From Alphaproteobacteria bacterium (GTDB lineage: Bacteria; Pseudomonadota; Alphaproteobacteria; RF32; CAG-239): a DNA stretch of 64,000 nt. The notes under the pieces are model-generated. The model was not told the origin of the DNA, ran no database searches, and was given only the letters and a program-made list of their open reading frames with translations. The position numbers and the translations under genes are program-made. Numbering within the stretch: position 1 is the stretch's first letter; each line of letters begins with the position of its first letter. Shown here in pieces: positions 27,257 to 36,293 of this stretch. The stretch covers positions 54,006-118,005 of the forward strand of contig JAQWBS010000004.1 of the NCBI GenBank assembly GCA_028706255.1, given 5' to 3'.

Positions 27257-28279
27257 ATGAAACAAAATATTATCGATGATTATAATCTAATTACCGGCCC
27301 ACAAAAAGCTGCAATTTTAATGTTGTCTTTGGACGAAGAAAAATCAGCGGCAATTTTCTCACTGATGGACGAAGAAGAAATTAAAGAAGTTTCAGTGATT
27401 ATGGCAAGCTTGGGTAAAGTGAGCTCTACTGTGGTTGAACAGCTTTTCTTGGAATTTACAGATAAAATTTCTAACACTGGCTCACTCATTGGAAGTTATG
27501 AAAGCACGGAAAGATTGTTGCTTAAGACCCTTGATAAAGACAGAGTTTCAACCATTATGGAAGAAATTAGAGGTCCTGCGGGTCGTACGATGTGGGATAA
27601 GTTGGGTAATATTAATGAACAAGCCTTGGCGAACTATCTGAAAAATGAATATCCGCAAACGATTGCCGTTATTCTCTCTAAGATTAAGCCAGACCATGCG
27701 GCAAAAGTGATTGCTTTGTTGCCTGAAAACTTTGCAATGGAAATTGTGATGAGAATGCTCCGCATGGATTCCGTTCAAAAAGAAGTTTTGGATGGCATTG
27801 AAAAAACATTGCGTAAAGAATTTATGAGCAACTTGTCTAAATCTGCTCGTAAAGATTCTCACGAATTTATCGCTGATATCTTCAACTCTTTGGATAGAAG
27901 CACGGAAGCTAGATTTATGGAAGCGTTGGAAGAACGTAACCGTGAGAGTGCGGAACGTGTTAAATCTTTGATGTTCACATTCGAAGATATGACCAGAGTG
28001 GACGGACAAGGTATTCAAATTGTTTTGCGTTCAGTTGATAAAGACAAATTGGCAATTGCATTGAAAGGCGCTTCTGAGCCAATTCGTGAACTCTTCTTTA
28101 ATAATATGTCTTCTCGTGCAGGAAAAATTGTTCAGGAAGATATGGAAGCTATGGGACCTGTCAGACTTAGAGAAGTTGAAGAAGCACAACAATATATCGT
28201 TCAAGCAACCAAAGAACTTGCTTCAAGTGGCGAAATTGTGCTTAAAGAAGGCAAAGAAGACGACGAGATGGTTTACTAG
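27257..28279 (+). CDS. fliG: Flagellar motor switch protein FliG
   Basis: 340 aa, rotor torque ring. N-domain LITGPQKAAILMLSLDEEKSAAIF binds FliF. Middle domain: NEYPQTIAVILSKIKPDHAAKVIALLP (EHPQ-type motif) binds FliM. C-domain: FTFEDMTRVDGQGIQIVLRSVDKDKLAIALKGASEPIRELFFNNMSSRA carries the charged torque residues. 20 bp after fliF. fliM is not in this window. Confidence 0.96.
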   Translation: MKQNIIDDYNLITGPQKAAILMLSLDEEKSAAIFSLMDEEEIKEVSVIMASLGKVSSTVVEQLFLEFTDKISNTGSLIGSYESTERLLLKTLDKDRVSTIMEEIRGPAGRTMWDKLGNINEQALANYLKNEYPQTIAVILSKIKPDHAAKVIALLPENFAMEIVMRMLRMDSVQKEVLDGIEKTLRKEFMSNLSKSARKDSHEFIADIFNSLDRSTEARFMEALEERNRESAERVKSLMFTFEDMTRVDGQGIQIVLRSVDKDKLAIALKGASEPIRELFFNNMSSRAGKIVQEDMEAMGPVRLREVEEAQQYIVQATKELASSGEIVLKEGKEDDEMVY

Positions 28280-28297
28280 TTTTGGATTGTTGGGCTT

Positions 28298-29014
28298 ATG
28301 GCAAATTTTAAGAGATTTATGTTTGATAATTTTATCGTGGGAGAAAAGGAAGAGGAAGCTTTTGCTGATGATTCTTCACTTGAACAGGAATCTTTTGCTG
28401 GCGACCAAGTGGAAGAACCTTCTTTTCAGCCAGAAGAGGAAGATGTTGCCCCTGAGTTTGTGCGTGAACCTGCCCCTATGGTGAATGAAGCTCAGCAAGA
28501 AGCCTTTCAAACTTTAGCCAAAGAAATTGAGCAAGCCAGAGAAGATGGGTATGAAAAAGGATTTACGGCTTGTCGTGAGTCTACGGAAGCACAGCAAGTC
28601 GAATTATTGCAAAATTTGGGAAAAGAACTGAAAGAAATTTTTTCACAAATTGAAAAAAAGACTGAAGCCTTTGAGAAAAATTCAGTTGGTGTTTTGGTTG
28701 AAGCTTTGCAAAAACTTGTTCCAAGCTTGTTGACTGAAAAAGCGGAAGAAATTGTGGCAAATTTTATGAAAGAAAATTTTGCAAACATTAAAAATGAGCC
28801 AAAGCTTTCTTTTTATATTCACCCTGGAATTGCTTCTGCGGTGCAAAAAGAAATTGTTGAATTGGCGAGGGTGAATGATTTTGAGGGGAAAATTTCTATT
28901 CACAAAGACGAAACGTTGGGGCTTGCCGATTGTCGCATTGAGTGGGATAATGGTGGGGTTGAGCGAAAGAGTGAAGAAGTTTTGAAAAAAGTTGAGGCGT
29001 TTTTTGTTGACTAA
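28298..29014 (+). CDS. fliH: FliH-like export apparatus regulator
   Basis: 238 aa. In the Caulobacter-like order fliF-fliG-fliH(flbE)-fliN-flbD this position is the FliH/FlbE ATPase regulator. Acidic N-terminus (residues 20-60, FliN-binding type), then a long coiled-coil helix with GYEKGF (Gly-rich spacing) and a C-terminal alpha/beta part (LSFYIHPGIASAVQKEIVELA; DCRIEWDNGGVE). No membrane segment. Assigned by position and the C-terminal pattern. Confidence 0.85.
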   Translation: MANFKRFMFDNFIVGEKEEEAFADDSSLEQESFAGDQVEEPSFQPEEEDVAPEFVREPAPMVNEAQQEAFQTLAKEIEQAREDGYEKGFTACRESTEAQQVELLQNLGKELKEIFSQIEKKTEAFEKNSVGVLVEALQKLVPSLLTEKAEEIVANFMKENFANIKNEPKLSFYIHPGIASAVQKEIVELARVNDFEGKISIHKDETLGLADCRIEWDNGGVERKSEEVLKKVEAFFVD

Positions 29015-29031
29015 CAAAGTTGGAGAGAAAG

Positions 29032-29385
29032 ATGAGTAAGGATTTAGAATTAGATGAATTGAAAGACAGTGCAAATGTTGATGAAGAACCAATTTTGCGT
29101 GAAAGTCATGCTGAAGAAGCCGGAGAGCCTTTGGCAACTTCTTCCGACTTAGAACCTGTTTATGATATTCCGGTTAAGGTTTCTGCAGTTTTAGGAAAAA
29201 CGAAAATCAAGGTTAATCAACTCTTGAAGTTAAACAAAGGGGCGATTATTGAGCTTGACCGTAAAGTTGGTGAAAATATTGATATTTATGTGAATAATAA
29301 TTTGGTGGCTCGTGGTGAAGTTGTGGTTGTTGATGACAAACTCGGCGTGACGATGAGCGAAATTGTGAAAACAAATAAGGCTTAA
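29032..29385 (+). CDS. fliN: Flagellar motor switch protein FliN
   Basis: 117 aa from the ATG at 29032 (GGAGAG upstream; the track's TTG at 29020 is not the start). Disordered acidic N-terminus, then the SpoA domain: YDIPVKVSAVLGKTKIKVNQLLKLNKGAIIELDRKVGENIDIYVN...VARGEVVVVDDKLGVTMSEIV. FliN is the C-ring base subunit and docks FliH. 8 bp before flbD. Confidence 0.95.
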   Translation: MSKDLELDELKDSANVDEEPILRESHAEEAGEPLATSSDLEPVYDIPVKVSAVLGKTKIKVNQLLKLNKGAIIELDRKVGENIDIYVNNNLVARGEVVVVDDKLGVTMSEIVKTNKA

Positions 29386-29393
29386 GAACTAAA

Positions 29394-30710
29394 ATGGAAT
29401 TGTTAATTGTTGGAACATTAGATGGTCAGATTGGGGCAGCTAGTAAGATAGCTATCAGTCATGGTGGTCATGTTTCAATAACTGAAACCGTGGAAGAAGG
29501 TTTGGCTTTTTTGCGTTCTGGCAAGACGATTGAACTGGTGATGATTGATGTGAAGCTTGATATTCACACCTTCATTTCTTCTTTAGAGAGTGAAAGAATT
29601 AATGCTCTTGTGGTGGCAGCTGGTGTTTCCACTAATCCGACTTTGGCGGTGAAAGCCATTAAGGCAGGTGCAAAAGAATATATCCCACTTCCGCCAGACC
29701 CTGAGATGATTGGGGCTGTTTTAGCGGCGGCGACCAGAGAAAATCATGCGCTTATTTATGGCGACAAGAAAACTGAAGAAGTTTTGAAATTAGCCAAGCA
29801 AGTTGCACCAAGTGAAGCAAGCATTTTATTAACTGGCGAATCTGGAACAGGTAAAGAAATTTTCTCTCGCTTTGTGCATGATAATTCTAAACGAGCAAAT
29901 AATAAATTTGTGGCGGTAAACTGTGCAGCAATTCCTGAAACGTTGTTAGAATCTGAATTGTTTGGCTATGAAAAAGGGGCGTTCACAGGGGCGGTGGCAC
30001 GCAGAATTGGTAAGTTTGAAGAAGCTAGTGAAGGCACGTTGTTGCTTGATGAAATTTCTGAAATGGACATTAAAATTCAGGCAAAATTGCTTCGTGCTAT
30101 TCAAGAAAAAGAAATTGATCGCATTGGTGGAAAATCACCAATCAAAGTCAACACACGCATTATTGCGACTTCAAACAGAAATTTGGAAGCTGAAGTTGAA
30201 AGAGGGGCATTTCGTCAAGACTTATATTATCGCTTAAATGTGATTAATATTGAAATTCCGTCTTTGAAAGATCGTCCGAATGATATTCCTGTTTTAGCTA
30301 AGCATTTTGTGAAAAAATATTCAGAAATGAATGACATTGGCATTAAACCACTTACGGAAGAAGCTGAAAAAAAATTGCTAAGCTATCTTTGGCCAGGAAA
30401 TGTGCGTGAATTGGAAAACACAATTCATCGTGCGGTTTTAGTTTCTACTGGCGAAGAAATTGGTGAAGGAGCTATCATTTTAAGCCATCCCAATTTGGTG
30501 GTGAATAATCAAGAAGCAGTGAGTGGCGGCGAATTTCAGCTTTCGACCATGGCTGATATGGAGCGTAATTTGATTATTGACACGCTTAAACACACGTTGG
30601 GCAACCGAACAAATGCGGCAAATATTTTAGGCATTTCAATTCGAACCCTTCGCAATAAATTGAAGCAATATCAAGATGGTGGTTTTGATGTGCCAGAGGC
30701 AAATGGATAA
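29394..30710 (+). CDS. flbD: Sigma-54-dependent flagellar activator FlbD
   Basis: 438 aa. Receiver-like N-domain (1-120), AAA+ domain with Walker A GESGTGKE (149-156), sigma-54 loop GAFTGA (196-201), Walker B LLLDEISEM (about 217) and an arginine finger region, and a Fis-type HTH at the end (NRTNAANILGISIRTLRNKLKQY). The receiver lacks the acidic pocket: it opens LIVGTLDGQ instead of an Asp pair, although MIDVKLD supplies a candidate Asp. This matches FlbD proteins, which are often regulated by a partner (FliX) rather than a kinase. Likely activator of the 20605 promoter. Confidence 0.93.
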   Translation: MELLIVGTLDGQIGAASKIAISHGGHVSITETVEEGLAFLRSGKTIELVMIDVKLDIHTFISSLESERINALVVAAGVSTNPTLAVKAIKAGAKEYIPLPPDPEMIGAVLAAATRENHALIYGDKKTEEVLKLAKQVAPSEASILLTGESGTGKEIFSRFVHDNSKRANNKFVAVNCAAIPETLLESELFGYEKGAFTGAVARRIGKFEEASEGTLLLDEISEMDIKIQAKLLRAIQEKEIDRIGGKSPIKVNTRIIATSNRNLEAEVERGAFRQDLYYRLNVINIEIPSLKDRPNDIPVLAKHFVKKYSEMNDIGIKPLTEEAEKKLLSYLWPGNVRELENTIHRAVLVSTGEEIGEGAIILSHPNLVVNNQEAVSGGEFQLSTMADMERNLIIDTLKHTLGNRTNAANILGISIRTLRNKLKQYQDGGFDVPEANG

Positions 30711-30714
30711 ATAA

Positions 30715-32832
30715 ATGGCAAAGATGGCAAAAAATTCAGCTTTTGGCGGGAAGTCTTTCAAAGAATTGTTGATTGGCGCAAGCAAGCGTGGAGATATTCT
30801 CTTCGCTTTTGCTGTGGTCTTGATGCTGGTGATTTTGATTATGCCTTTGCCACCGATGATTTTAGACTTTGCGTTGTCTTTATCTATCACCATGGCTTGC
30901 GTTTTCTTGATGACGGCAATTTTTGTAGAAAGACCCATTGAATTTAGCTCTTTTCCTTTGGTTTTGTTGATTGCGACCATTTATCGACTTTCCTTAAACC
31001 TTGCCTCAACCCGTCTTATCCTTTCAAATGGTGATCAAGGCTTAGATGCCGCCGGACAAGTCATTCAGGCTTTCGGTGGCTTTATCATGGGAAATAATTT
31101 CATCATCGGGGTGATTGTTTTCACAATTTTAGTCATCATCAACTTTATCGTCATCACCAAAGGTTCAGGACGTATCGCTGAAGTTGCAGCTCGTTTTGCC
31201 TTAGATGCAATGCCAGGAAAACAAATGGCAATTGATGCAGATTTATCTGCGGGGTTGATTAATGAAGAAGAGGCGAAACACAAACGTGAAGAACTCTCTA
31301 AAGAAAGTGCTTTTTACGGGGCTATGGACGGTGCTTCTAAATTCGTTCGAGGCGATGCAATTGCTGGTGTTTTGATTGTTATTGTTGAATTAGTTGCGGG
31401 AATTATTATCGGTATGGTTCAGCAAGGGATGAGCTTTGCACAGGCTTCCGATACATATATTCGCCTCACGGTTGGTGATGGTTTGGTTTCACAAGTTCCA
31501 GCGTTGATTATTTCCGTTTCAGCGGGTATTTTGGTGACCAAAGCAGGTATGACGGATTCAACGGATAAGGTTTTATTTAAGCAAATTTCAAACTATCCGA
31601 AAGCTTTGGGAATGAGCTCCTTTATGGCACTTTCCATTGGTATGCTTCCAGGCACACCATTTATGCCATTTGCTTTATTGGCACTTTTGACAGGTGCAAG
31701 TTCTTATTATTTATCTAAGCAACAAACAGAAGCACAAGCTGAAGCAAAAATTTTGGAAGAAACTGCCGAAAAACAAGAAAAAATTACTCGAGCTTCAGAA
31801 GAGCCAATTGTGAATGCTTTGAGAATTGACCCAATTCGTTTGGAAATTGGCTATGGCTTGTTGCCGTTGATTAATGAAGAAACCAATAAAAAATTGACAG
31901 ACCAAATCAAGGCGTTGCGTCGTGCTTTGGCAACAGAGCTTGGCTTCGTGATGCCATCAATTCGTATTCAAGATAATATGCAATTAGAGGCAAATGAGTA
32001 TCATATTTATATCAAAGAAGTGAAAGCAGGTAAGGGCGAGTTGAAATCGACCGCTTTGTTGGTGATGGATCCTCGTGGTGAGCCAATCACTCTCCCTGGG
32101 GAACATACCACCGAGCCGACTTTTGGTTTGAAAGCAATGTGGGTTGACCCTTCGTATCGTGAAGAGGCAATGTTTAGAGGATATACGGTGGTTGATCCAG
32201 CAACCGTGGTGACGACCCATATTACGGAGTTGGTGAAAGATAATATGCCTGAACTTCTTTCTTATGCTGAAACACAAAAACTTATGGACGACTTGGATAA
32301 GGGTAACCAGAAACTTGTTAAAGATTTGGTTCCTGGGAAAATCAGCTTGGGAGCAATTCAAAGAATATTGCAAAATCTGTTGCAAGAACGTGTGTCTATC
32401 CGAGATTTACCAACCATTTTGGAAGGCATCTCCGAAGCTATTGCCATTACCAATAGTTTGATGATGATTACAGAACATGTGAGAATGCGTCTTTCTCGTC
32501 AAATTTCAAACACAAATGCGAATGAGTTTGGCATTTTGCCTTTAATTACGCTTTCTTCTGAATGGGAACATGCTTTTGCGGAAGCCATTGTGGGTGAGGG
32601 AGATGACAGGCAATTGGCTATGGCACCAACTGCTTTGCAAGCCTTCATCAGTAAAGTGCGTCAGGTGGTTGAAGATTTGGCAATTAAAGGTGAAAATGGG
32701 GTGGTCTTAACCAGTCCGAACATTCGCCCATTTGTTCGCTCCATCATTGAGCGTTTTCGTCCGATGACTGTGGTGATGTCACAAAATGAAATTCACCCGA
32801 AGGTCAAAATTAAAACCGTTGCTCAGATATAG
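30715..32832 (+). CDS. flhA: Flagellar type III export gate protein FlhA
   Basis: 705 aa. N-terminal half with about eight membrane helices (30-330), including the conserved RIAEVAARFALDAMPGKQMAIDADLSAGLINEEEAKHKREELSKESAFYGAMDGASKFVRGDAIAGVLI loop with its FHIPEP-type RDKRE region. C-terminal cytosolic nonameric ring domain binds export chaperones. 4 bp after flbD. Full length. Confidence 0.97.
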   Translation: MAKMAKNSAFGGKSFKELLIGASKRGDILFAFAVVLMLVILIMPLPPMILDFALSLSITMACVFLMTAIFVERPIEFSSFPLVLLIATIYRLSLNLASTRLILSNGDQGLDAAGQVIQAFGGFIMGNNFIIGVIVFTILVIINFIVITKGSGRIAEVAARFALDAMPGKQMAIDADLSAGLINEEEAKHKREELSKESAFYGAMDGASKFVRGDAIAGVLIVIVELVAGIIIGMVQQGMSFAQASDTYIRLTVGDGLVSQVPALIISVSAGILVTKAGMTDSTDKVLFKQISNYPKALGMSSFMALSIGMLPGTPFMPFALLALLTGASSYYLSKQQTEAQAEAKILEETAEKQEKITRASEEPIVNALRIDPIRLEIGYGLLPLINEETNKKLTDQIKALRRALATELGFVMPSIRIQDNMQLEANEYHIYIKEVKAGKGELKSTALLVMDPRGEPITLPGEHTTEPTFGLKAMWVDPSYREEAMFRGYTVVDPATVVTTHITELVKDNMPELLSYAETQKLMDDLDKGNQKLVKDLVPGKISLGAIQRILQNLLQERVSIRDLPTILEGISEAIAITNSLMMITEHVRMRLSRQISNTNANEFGILPLITLSSEWEHAFAEAIVGEGDDRQLAMAPTALQAFISKVRQVVEDLAIKGENGVVLTSPNIRPFVRSIIERFRPMTVVMSQNEIHPKVKIKTVAQI

Positions 32833-32841
32833 GTGATATAG

Positions 32842-33795
32842 ATGAGAATTAAGAACTTTACAGCTTTAAATATGTCGCTTGCGATGGATATGATTCGTCG
32901 AGAGTTGGGGGAAGAGGCAATTATTATTTCTTCGGGACAAACCAAAGAAGGTGGTGTGACAGTCACGGCTGCCATTGAAAAAGACGATATTATTTTCAAA
33001 GAAGATGAAACAATTGAGCTAACGCCGTTTCGGAGGCTTTTTGATGATTCAACCATTCGAGATTGCTTGGAATATCATTTTGTGATTGATGTCTTGCAAG
33101 AACGCATTTTGAGTATGGTTCGGACATTGCATAAAGAATTGCAACTTTCTGATGACAAGAAACTTTTGGAAGAATGTTTTGCCACCATTTTTTCTTATGC
33201 GGATATTATGGATTTGCGAAACCCTGTGAAGATTTTTACAGGCGTGACGGGAAGTGGAAAATCAACAGCTATTGCCAAAGTGGCAACGCAAGCGAAACTG
33301 AAAAAACTTAAAACGCTCATCATTAGCACGGATAATGTGCGGGCGGGAGCAAATAAGCAATTGGAAAGTTTTGCCACCATTTTGCAAACTGAATTTAAGT
33401 TTGTGAAAGCAGGCAAAGCTTTGTTTGATTTAGTTGAAAAAACACGCAATGCTTATGATTTGATTTTGATTGACACTCCGGGGATTAATCCTTTTGTGGA
33501 TTGTGAAGTTGAAAAGATTGTTGATGTTTTAGACGCTGTTAAGGGCGACGTTATTTTGACGATGGATTGCGGTAGAAACACTTATGAAGCTGTTGAAATT
33601 GCTGATATCTTCGTGAAAATTGGGGCGACATATCTCTTGCCGACCCGTTTAGATTTGACCCGAAGAATTGGCTCTATTTTGTCAGTTGCAAGTTGTTTGA
33701 ATATGTCTTTTTGCTCGGCAAGTGTTAGCGGTAGCATTGTGAAAGGCTTAGCCAGTGTCGATTATAAATCTTTGGCTAAATTGATTTTGGCGTAA
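32842..33795 (+). CDS. flhF: Flagellar GTPase FlhF
   Basis: 317 aa, SRP-type GTPase that sets flagellar position. N-terminal B-domain start MRIKNFTALNMSLAMDMIRRELGEEAIIISS is typical. NG-domain: G1 GVTGSGKSTAIAKVA, G2-region ISTDNVRAGANKQLE, G3 DTPGINPF, G4 PTRLDLTRRIGS (usual form TKLDE; Lys is Arg here, but Asp is kept). Followed by flhG, its activating partner, 13 bp later. Shorter than many FlhF proteins because the linker is brief. Confidence 0.93.
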   Translation: MRIKNFTALNMSLAMDMIRRELGEEAIIISSGQTKEGGVTVTAAIEKDDIIFKEDETIELTPFRRLFDDSTIRDCLEYHFVIDVLQERILSMVRTLHKELQLSDDKKLLEECFATIFSYADIMDLRNPVKIFTGVTGSGKSTAIAKVATQAKLKKLKTLIISTDNVRAGANKQLESFATILQTEFKFVKAGKALFDLVEKTRNAYDLILIDTPGINPFVDCEVEKIVDVLDAVKGDVILTMDCGRNTYEAVEIADIFVKIGATYLLPTRLDLTRRIGSILSVASCLNMSFCSASVSGSIVKGLASVDYKSLAKLILA

Positions 33796-33808
33796 GAGGA
33801 GAGGTTTG

Positions 33809-34618
33809 ATGGAAGAAAATAATGAAAATTTGAATTTAGCCCCACGCAAGGAATTGCATAGAGCAACCAAAAAAGGCAAGAATATGATTGCTGTTGCTTC
33901 AGGCAAAGGCGGTGTTGGTAAGACGTGGTTTTCCATTACACTTGCTCAGGCTTTTAGCTTATATAAGAAAAAAACTTTGTTGTTTGATGGCGATTTAGGC
34001 TTGGCAAATGTGGACATTCAATTGGGCTTGATGGTTGAAAACGATATTGGTAGCGTGGTTGCTGGTGAGAAGACTTTGAATCAAGTGGTTTATAGCTGTG
34101 ATAAGGCAAAAATCGATGTGATTGCGGGGCGTTCTGGTTCGGCTGGCTTGGCTTCTATGCCAGTTGGTAGGCTTCAGATTTTGGCGGAAGATTTGGCTTT
34201 GTTGGCAACAAGTTATGATAAAATTATCCTTGATATGGGGGCAGGGGTCGAGAAATCAGTGAGAATTCTTTCAGGAATGGCAGAACAAGTGATTGTGGTT
34301 TGTACTGATGAACCAACTTCTTTGACAGATGGTTACGCTTTTATCAAAATTATGACCATGCAATATCCGAAAACAAAAATCAATATTGTCATCAATCAAG
34401 CAAACTCCCTTCGTGAAGGGCAGAGAACTTACGAAACATTGTTGAATGCTTGCAAAAACTTTTTGAAAATTTCACCGTCTTTGTTGGGCGTTATTCGCCG
34501 AGATACCAGAGTGAGAGATTCCATTCGAAATCAGACCCCAATTATCAATCGTTATCCAACTTCAGAAGCAACGGAAGATGTGATGGCAATTGCGAAAAGG
34601 CTTTTAGAAAATGACTAA
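33809..34618 (+). CDS. flhG: MinD-like ATPase FlhG (FleN/YlxH)
   Basis: 269 aa from the ATG at 33809 (the track's TTG at 33806 is not needed; GGAGAGG precedes). Deviant Walker A ASGKGGVGKTW, FDGDLGLANVDIQLG, and the Walker B-like KIILDMGAG. A short N-terminal segment before the ATPase holds residues like FlhG's FlhF-activating region. No C-terminal membrane amphipathic helix is obvious. The stop overlaps the next gene by 8 bp. Confidence 0.93.
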   Translation: MEENNENLNLAPRKELHRATKKGKNMIAVASGKGGVGKTWFSITLAQAFSLYKKKTLLFDGDLGLANVDIQLGLMVENDIGSVVAGEKTLNQVVYSCDKAKIDVIAGRSGSAGLASMPVGRLQILAEDLALLATSYDKIILDMGAGVEKSVRILSGMAEQVIVVCTDEPTSLTDGYAFIKIMTMQYPKTKINIVINQANSLREGQRTYETLLNACKNFLKISPSLLGVIRRDTRVRDSIRNQTPIINRYPTSEATEDVMAIAKRLLEND

Positions 34619-36278
34619 CCTCATTCCGCAACTCAATTTAACTCAACTTGCAAGCATGTTGGCTGAGGACAAATTGATGACCGGCGTGATGAAAAATGTG
34701 CCTGAAAGCCTTTTAACAGGGCTGATGCCACATCAAAATATTTTAGTTAAAATTGTCATTAATAATGATTTGCTCACCACCAAGCAACCTTTTGAAGCGG
34801 TTTTGAAAACGCCTGAAGGTGAAGAAGTTGCATTGAAAATGAACTTGGATAAGCCTTTGCTTTTGCCTAAGGAAGCGGAAGGAAAAGCCGAGCTTAAAAT
34901 TGTTTCTCCGCTTAAAGGAGAGATTAAAGTTAAGCTTTTGACGATTGATGGGGAGAATCCTGAAAAATTTATTGTTTCTGAAAAGTCTGATGTCGTTGTG
35001 AAATCTGCAATACAGACAAGCAAACTTTCTACGCTTGAGCAAAATGTTAAAAATGAAACAGCACCCATAATCAAAACGCTTGGTGCTTTGCCTGATAAGT
35101 CAGAAGTTGTTTCAACTGTGAAGTTTGAAAAAATTTTTGAAGCAGTAAAAACGGAGCTTTCTCAAATCGTTCAAAAAATGCCGATGAAAGAAGCTCAGGA
35201 AGTGACAAAGTTTTTGAACTCCGACTTTGTTAAAGCTTTGCCGAAAGAGTTAGGAAATCTTGAGTTTAAGCTTGCGGTTAAAGAAATTCCCACGCAAGAG
35301 CCAATTGTTAAGACATCTGTTTTGGAAACTAAAAATGAACCTGTGTTGAAACTGGTTGAGCAAATTCAGAAAAATCTGCCTAAGCTTTTAGAATTTGTGG
35401 AGAACAAAGAAAATGTTTCTAAAAATTTGTTGTTGGCTTTGCCTAAGCTCAAACAAGAAATGACTGTTTTGCAAGAAGCGCCATTGTTGGCGAAAGTTGA
35501 AAAGGTTTTAGAAAATAATAATTTCGTGCTTAAAACAGGGCTTGGAGAATTGTTGCTGAAATCAGATTTGAAGTTGCCCTTGGGTAAAGAAATCTTTTTG
35601 AAATTAGAGGATTTTATTTTTGCAAAAAGCGAAAATTCTGACCTCAAAAGCTCTTTTGAAAGCGTGTTGAAATTGGTTCAACCAAAGTTTGAACATCTGA
35701 TTGCTGAAAAATTGCCTAATCTTGCACAGCCTAGGGCAGTTGTTAATTTGGTCACCTTTGTTAAAGCTGTTGTGCATCAAGATTTGAAGATTTGGCTTGG
35801 CAATGAAGCCGTTGAAATTTTGTCACAAAGTGGGGCAGAGGGAAAGGAAGCTGTTTCTCAACTTCAAAACTTGCTTTCTTCCAGTGTTAAAGAAAGCCCA
35901 AATTGGCGGTTTGTGGAAGTGCCTTTTATGTTGGATAGTGGTTTTTCAAAATTCAAAGTGGCTTTGAAAAAACAGAAAGATGATGAACGCTCCGCCAAGC
36001 ATGGCAAGAAAGGGTCACGTTTCATTATCGACACAAATTTCAGCATTATGGGTGAAATTCAATTTGATGGTTATGCTGTGGCAAAAGAGCGTCGTTTTGA
36101 TTTGATTATGCGAACGGAAAAAGAATTTGCGTCTGATATTTATGCCAATATTATTAAATTGTTTAAAATTTCATTGAATGAACTGGAATATTCGGGCAAT
36201 ATAAAAATCAATGCAAAAGAAAATTTTGTAAAAATTAGTGATGATATTGCCATGTTTACTGATGGCGTTTACATTTAA
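34611..36278 (+). CDS. Second FliK-like hook-length/export-switch protein
   Basis: 555 aa, Lys/Val/Leu-rich, no cysteine and no signal peptide. N-terminal 440 residues are a low-complexity helical region. The C-terminal part (about 440-555: WRFVEVPFMLDSGFSKFKVALKK, then SRFIIDTNFSIMGEIQFDGYAVAKERRFDLIMRT and LFKISLNELEYSGNIKI) matches the FliK C-terminal pattern (Gly-x-x-Q-Leu-Asp-Gly, DLxxRT) seen in alphaproteobacterial FliK-like proteins. Overlaps flhG by 8 bp, so it is in the flagellar operon. The family call is by pattern only. Confidence 0.7.
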   Translation: MTNLIPQLNLTQLASMLAEDKLMTGVMKNVPESLLTGLMPHQNILVKIVINNDLLTTKQPFEAVLKTPEGEEVALKMNLDKPLLLPKEAEGKAELKIVSPLKGEIKVKLLTIDGENPEKFIVSEKSDVVVKSAIQTSKLSTLEQNVKNETAPIIKTLGALPDKSEVVSTVKFEKIFEAVKTELSQIVQKMPMKEAQEVTKFLNSDFVKALPKELGNLEFKLAVKEIPTQEPIVKTSVLETKNEPVLKLVEQIQKNLPKLLEFVENKENVSKNLLLALPKLKQEMTVLQEAPLLAKVEKVLENNNFVLKTGLGELLLKSDLKLPLGKEIFLKLEDFIFAKSENSDLKSSFESVLKLVQPKFEHLIAEKLPNLAQPRAVVNLVTFVKAVVHQDLKIWLGNEAVEILSQSGAEGKEAVSQLQNLLSSSVKESPNWRFVEVPFMLDSGFSKFKVALKKQKDDERSAKHGKKGSRFIIDTNFSIMGEIQFDGYAVAKERRFDLIMRTEKEFASDIYANIIKLFKISLNELEYSGNIKINAKENFVKISDDIAMFTDGVYI

Positions 36279-36293
36279 GAAAGCGTTTTGAGA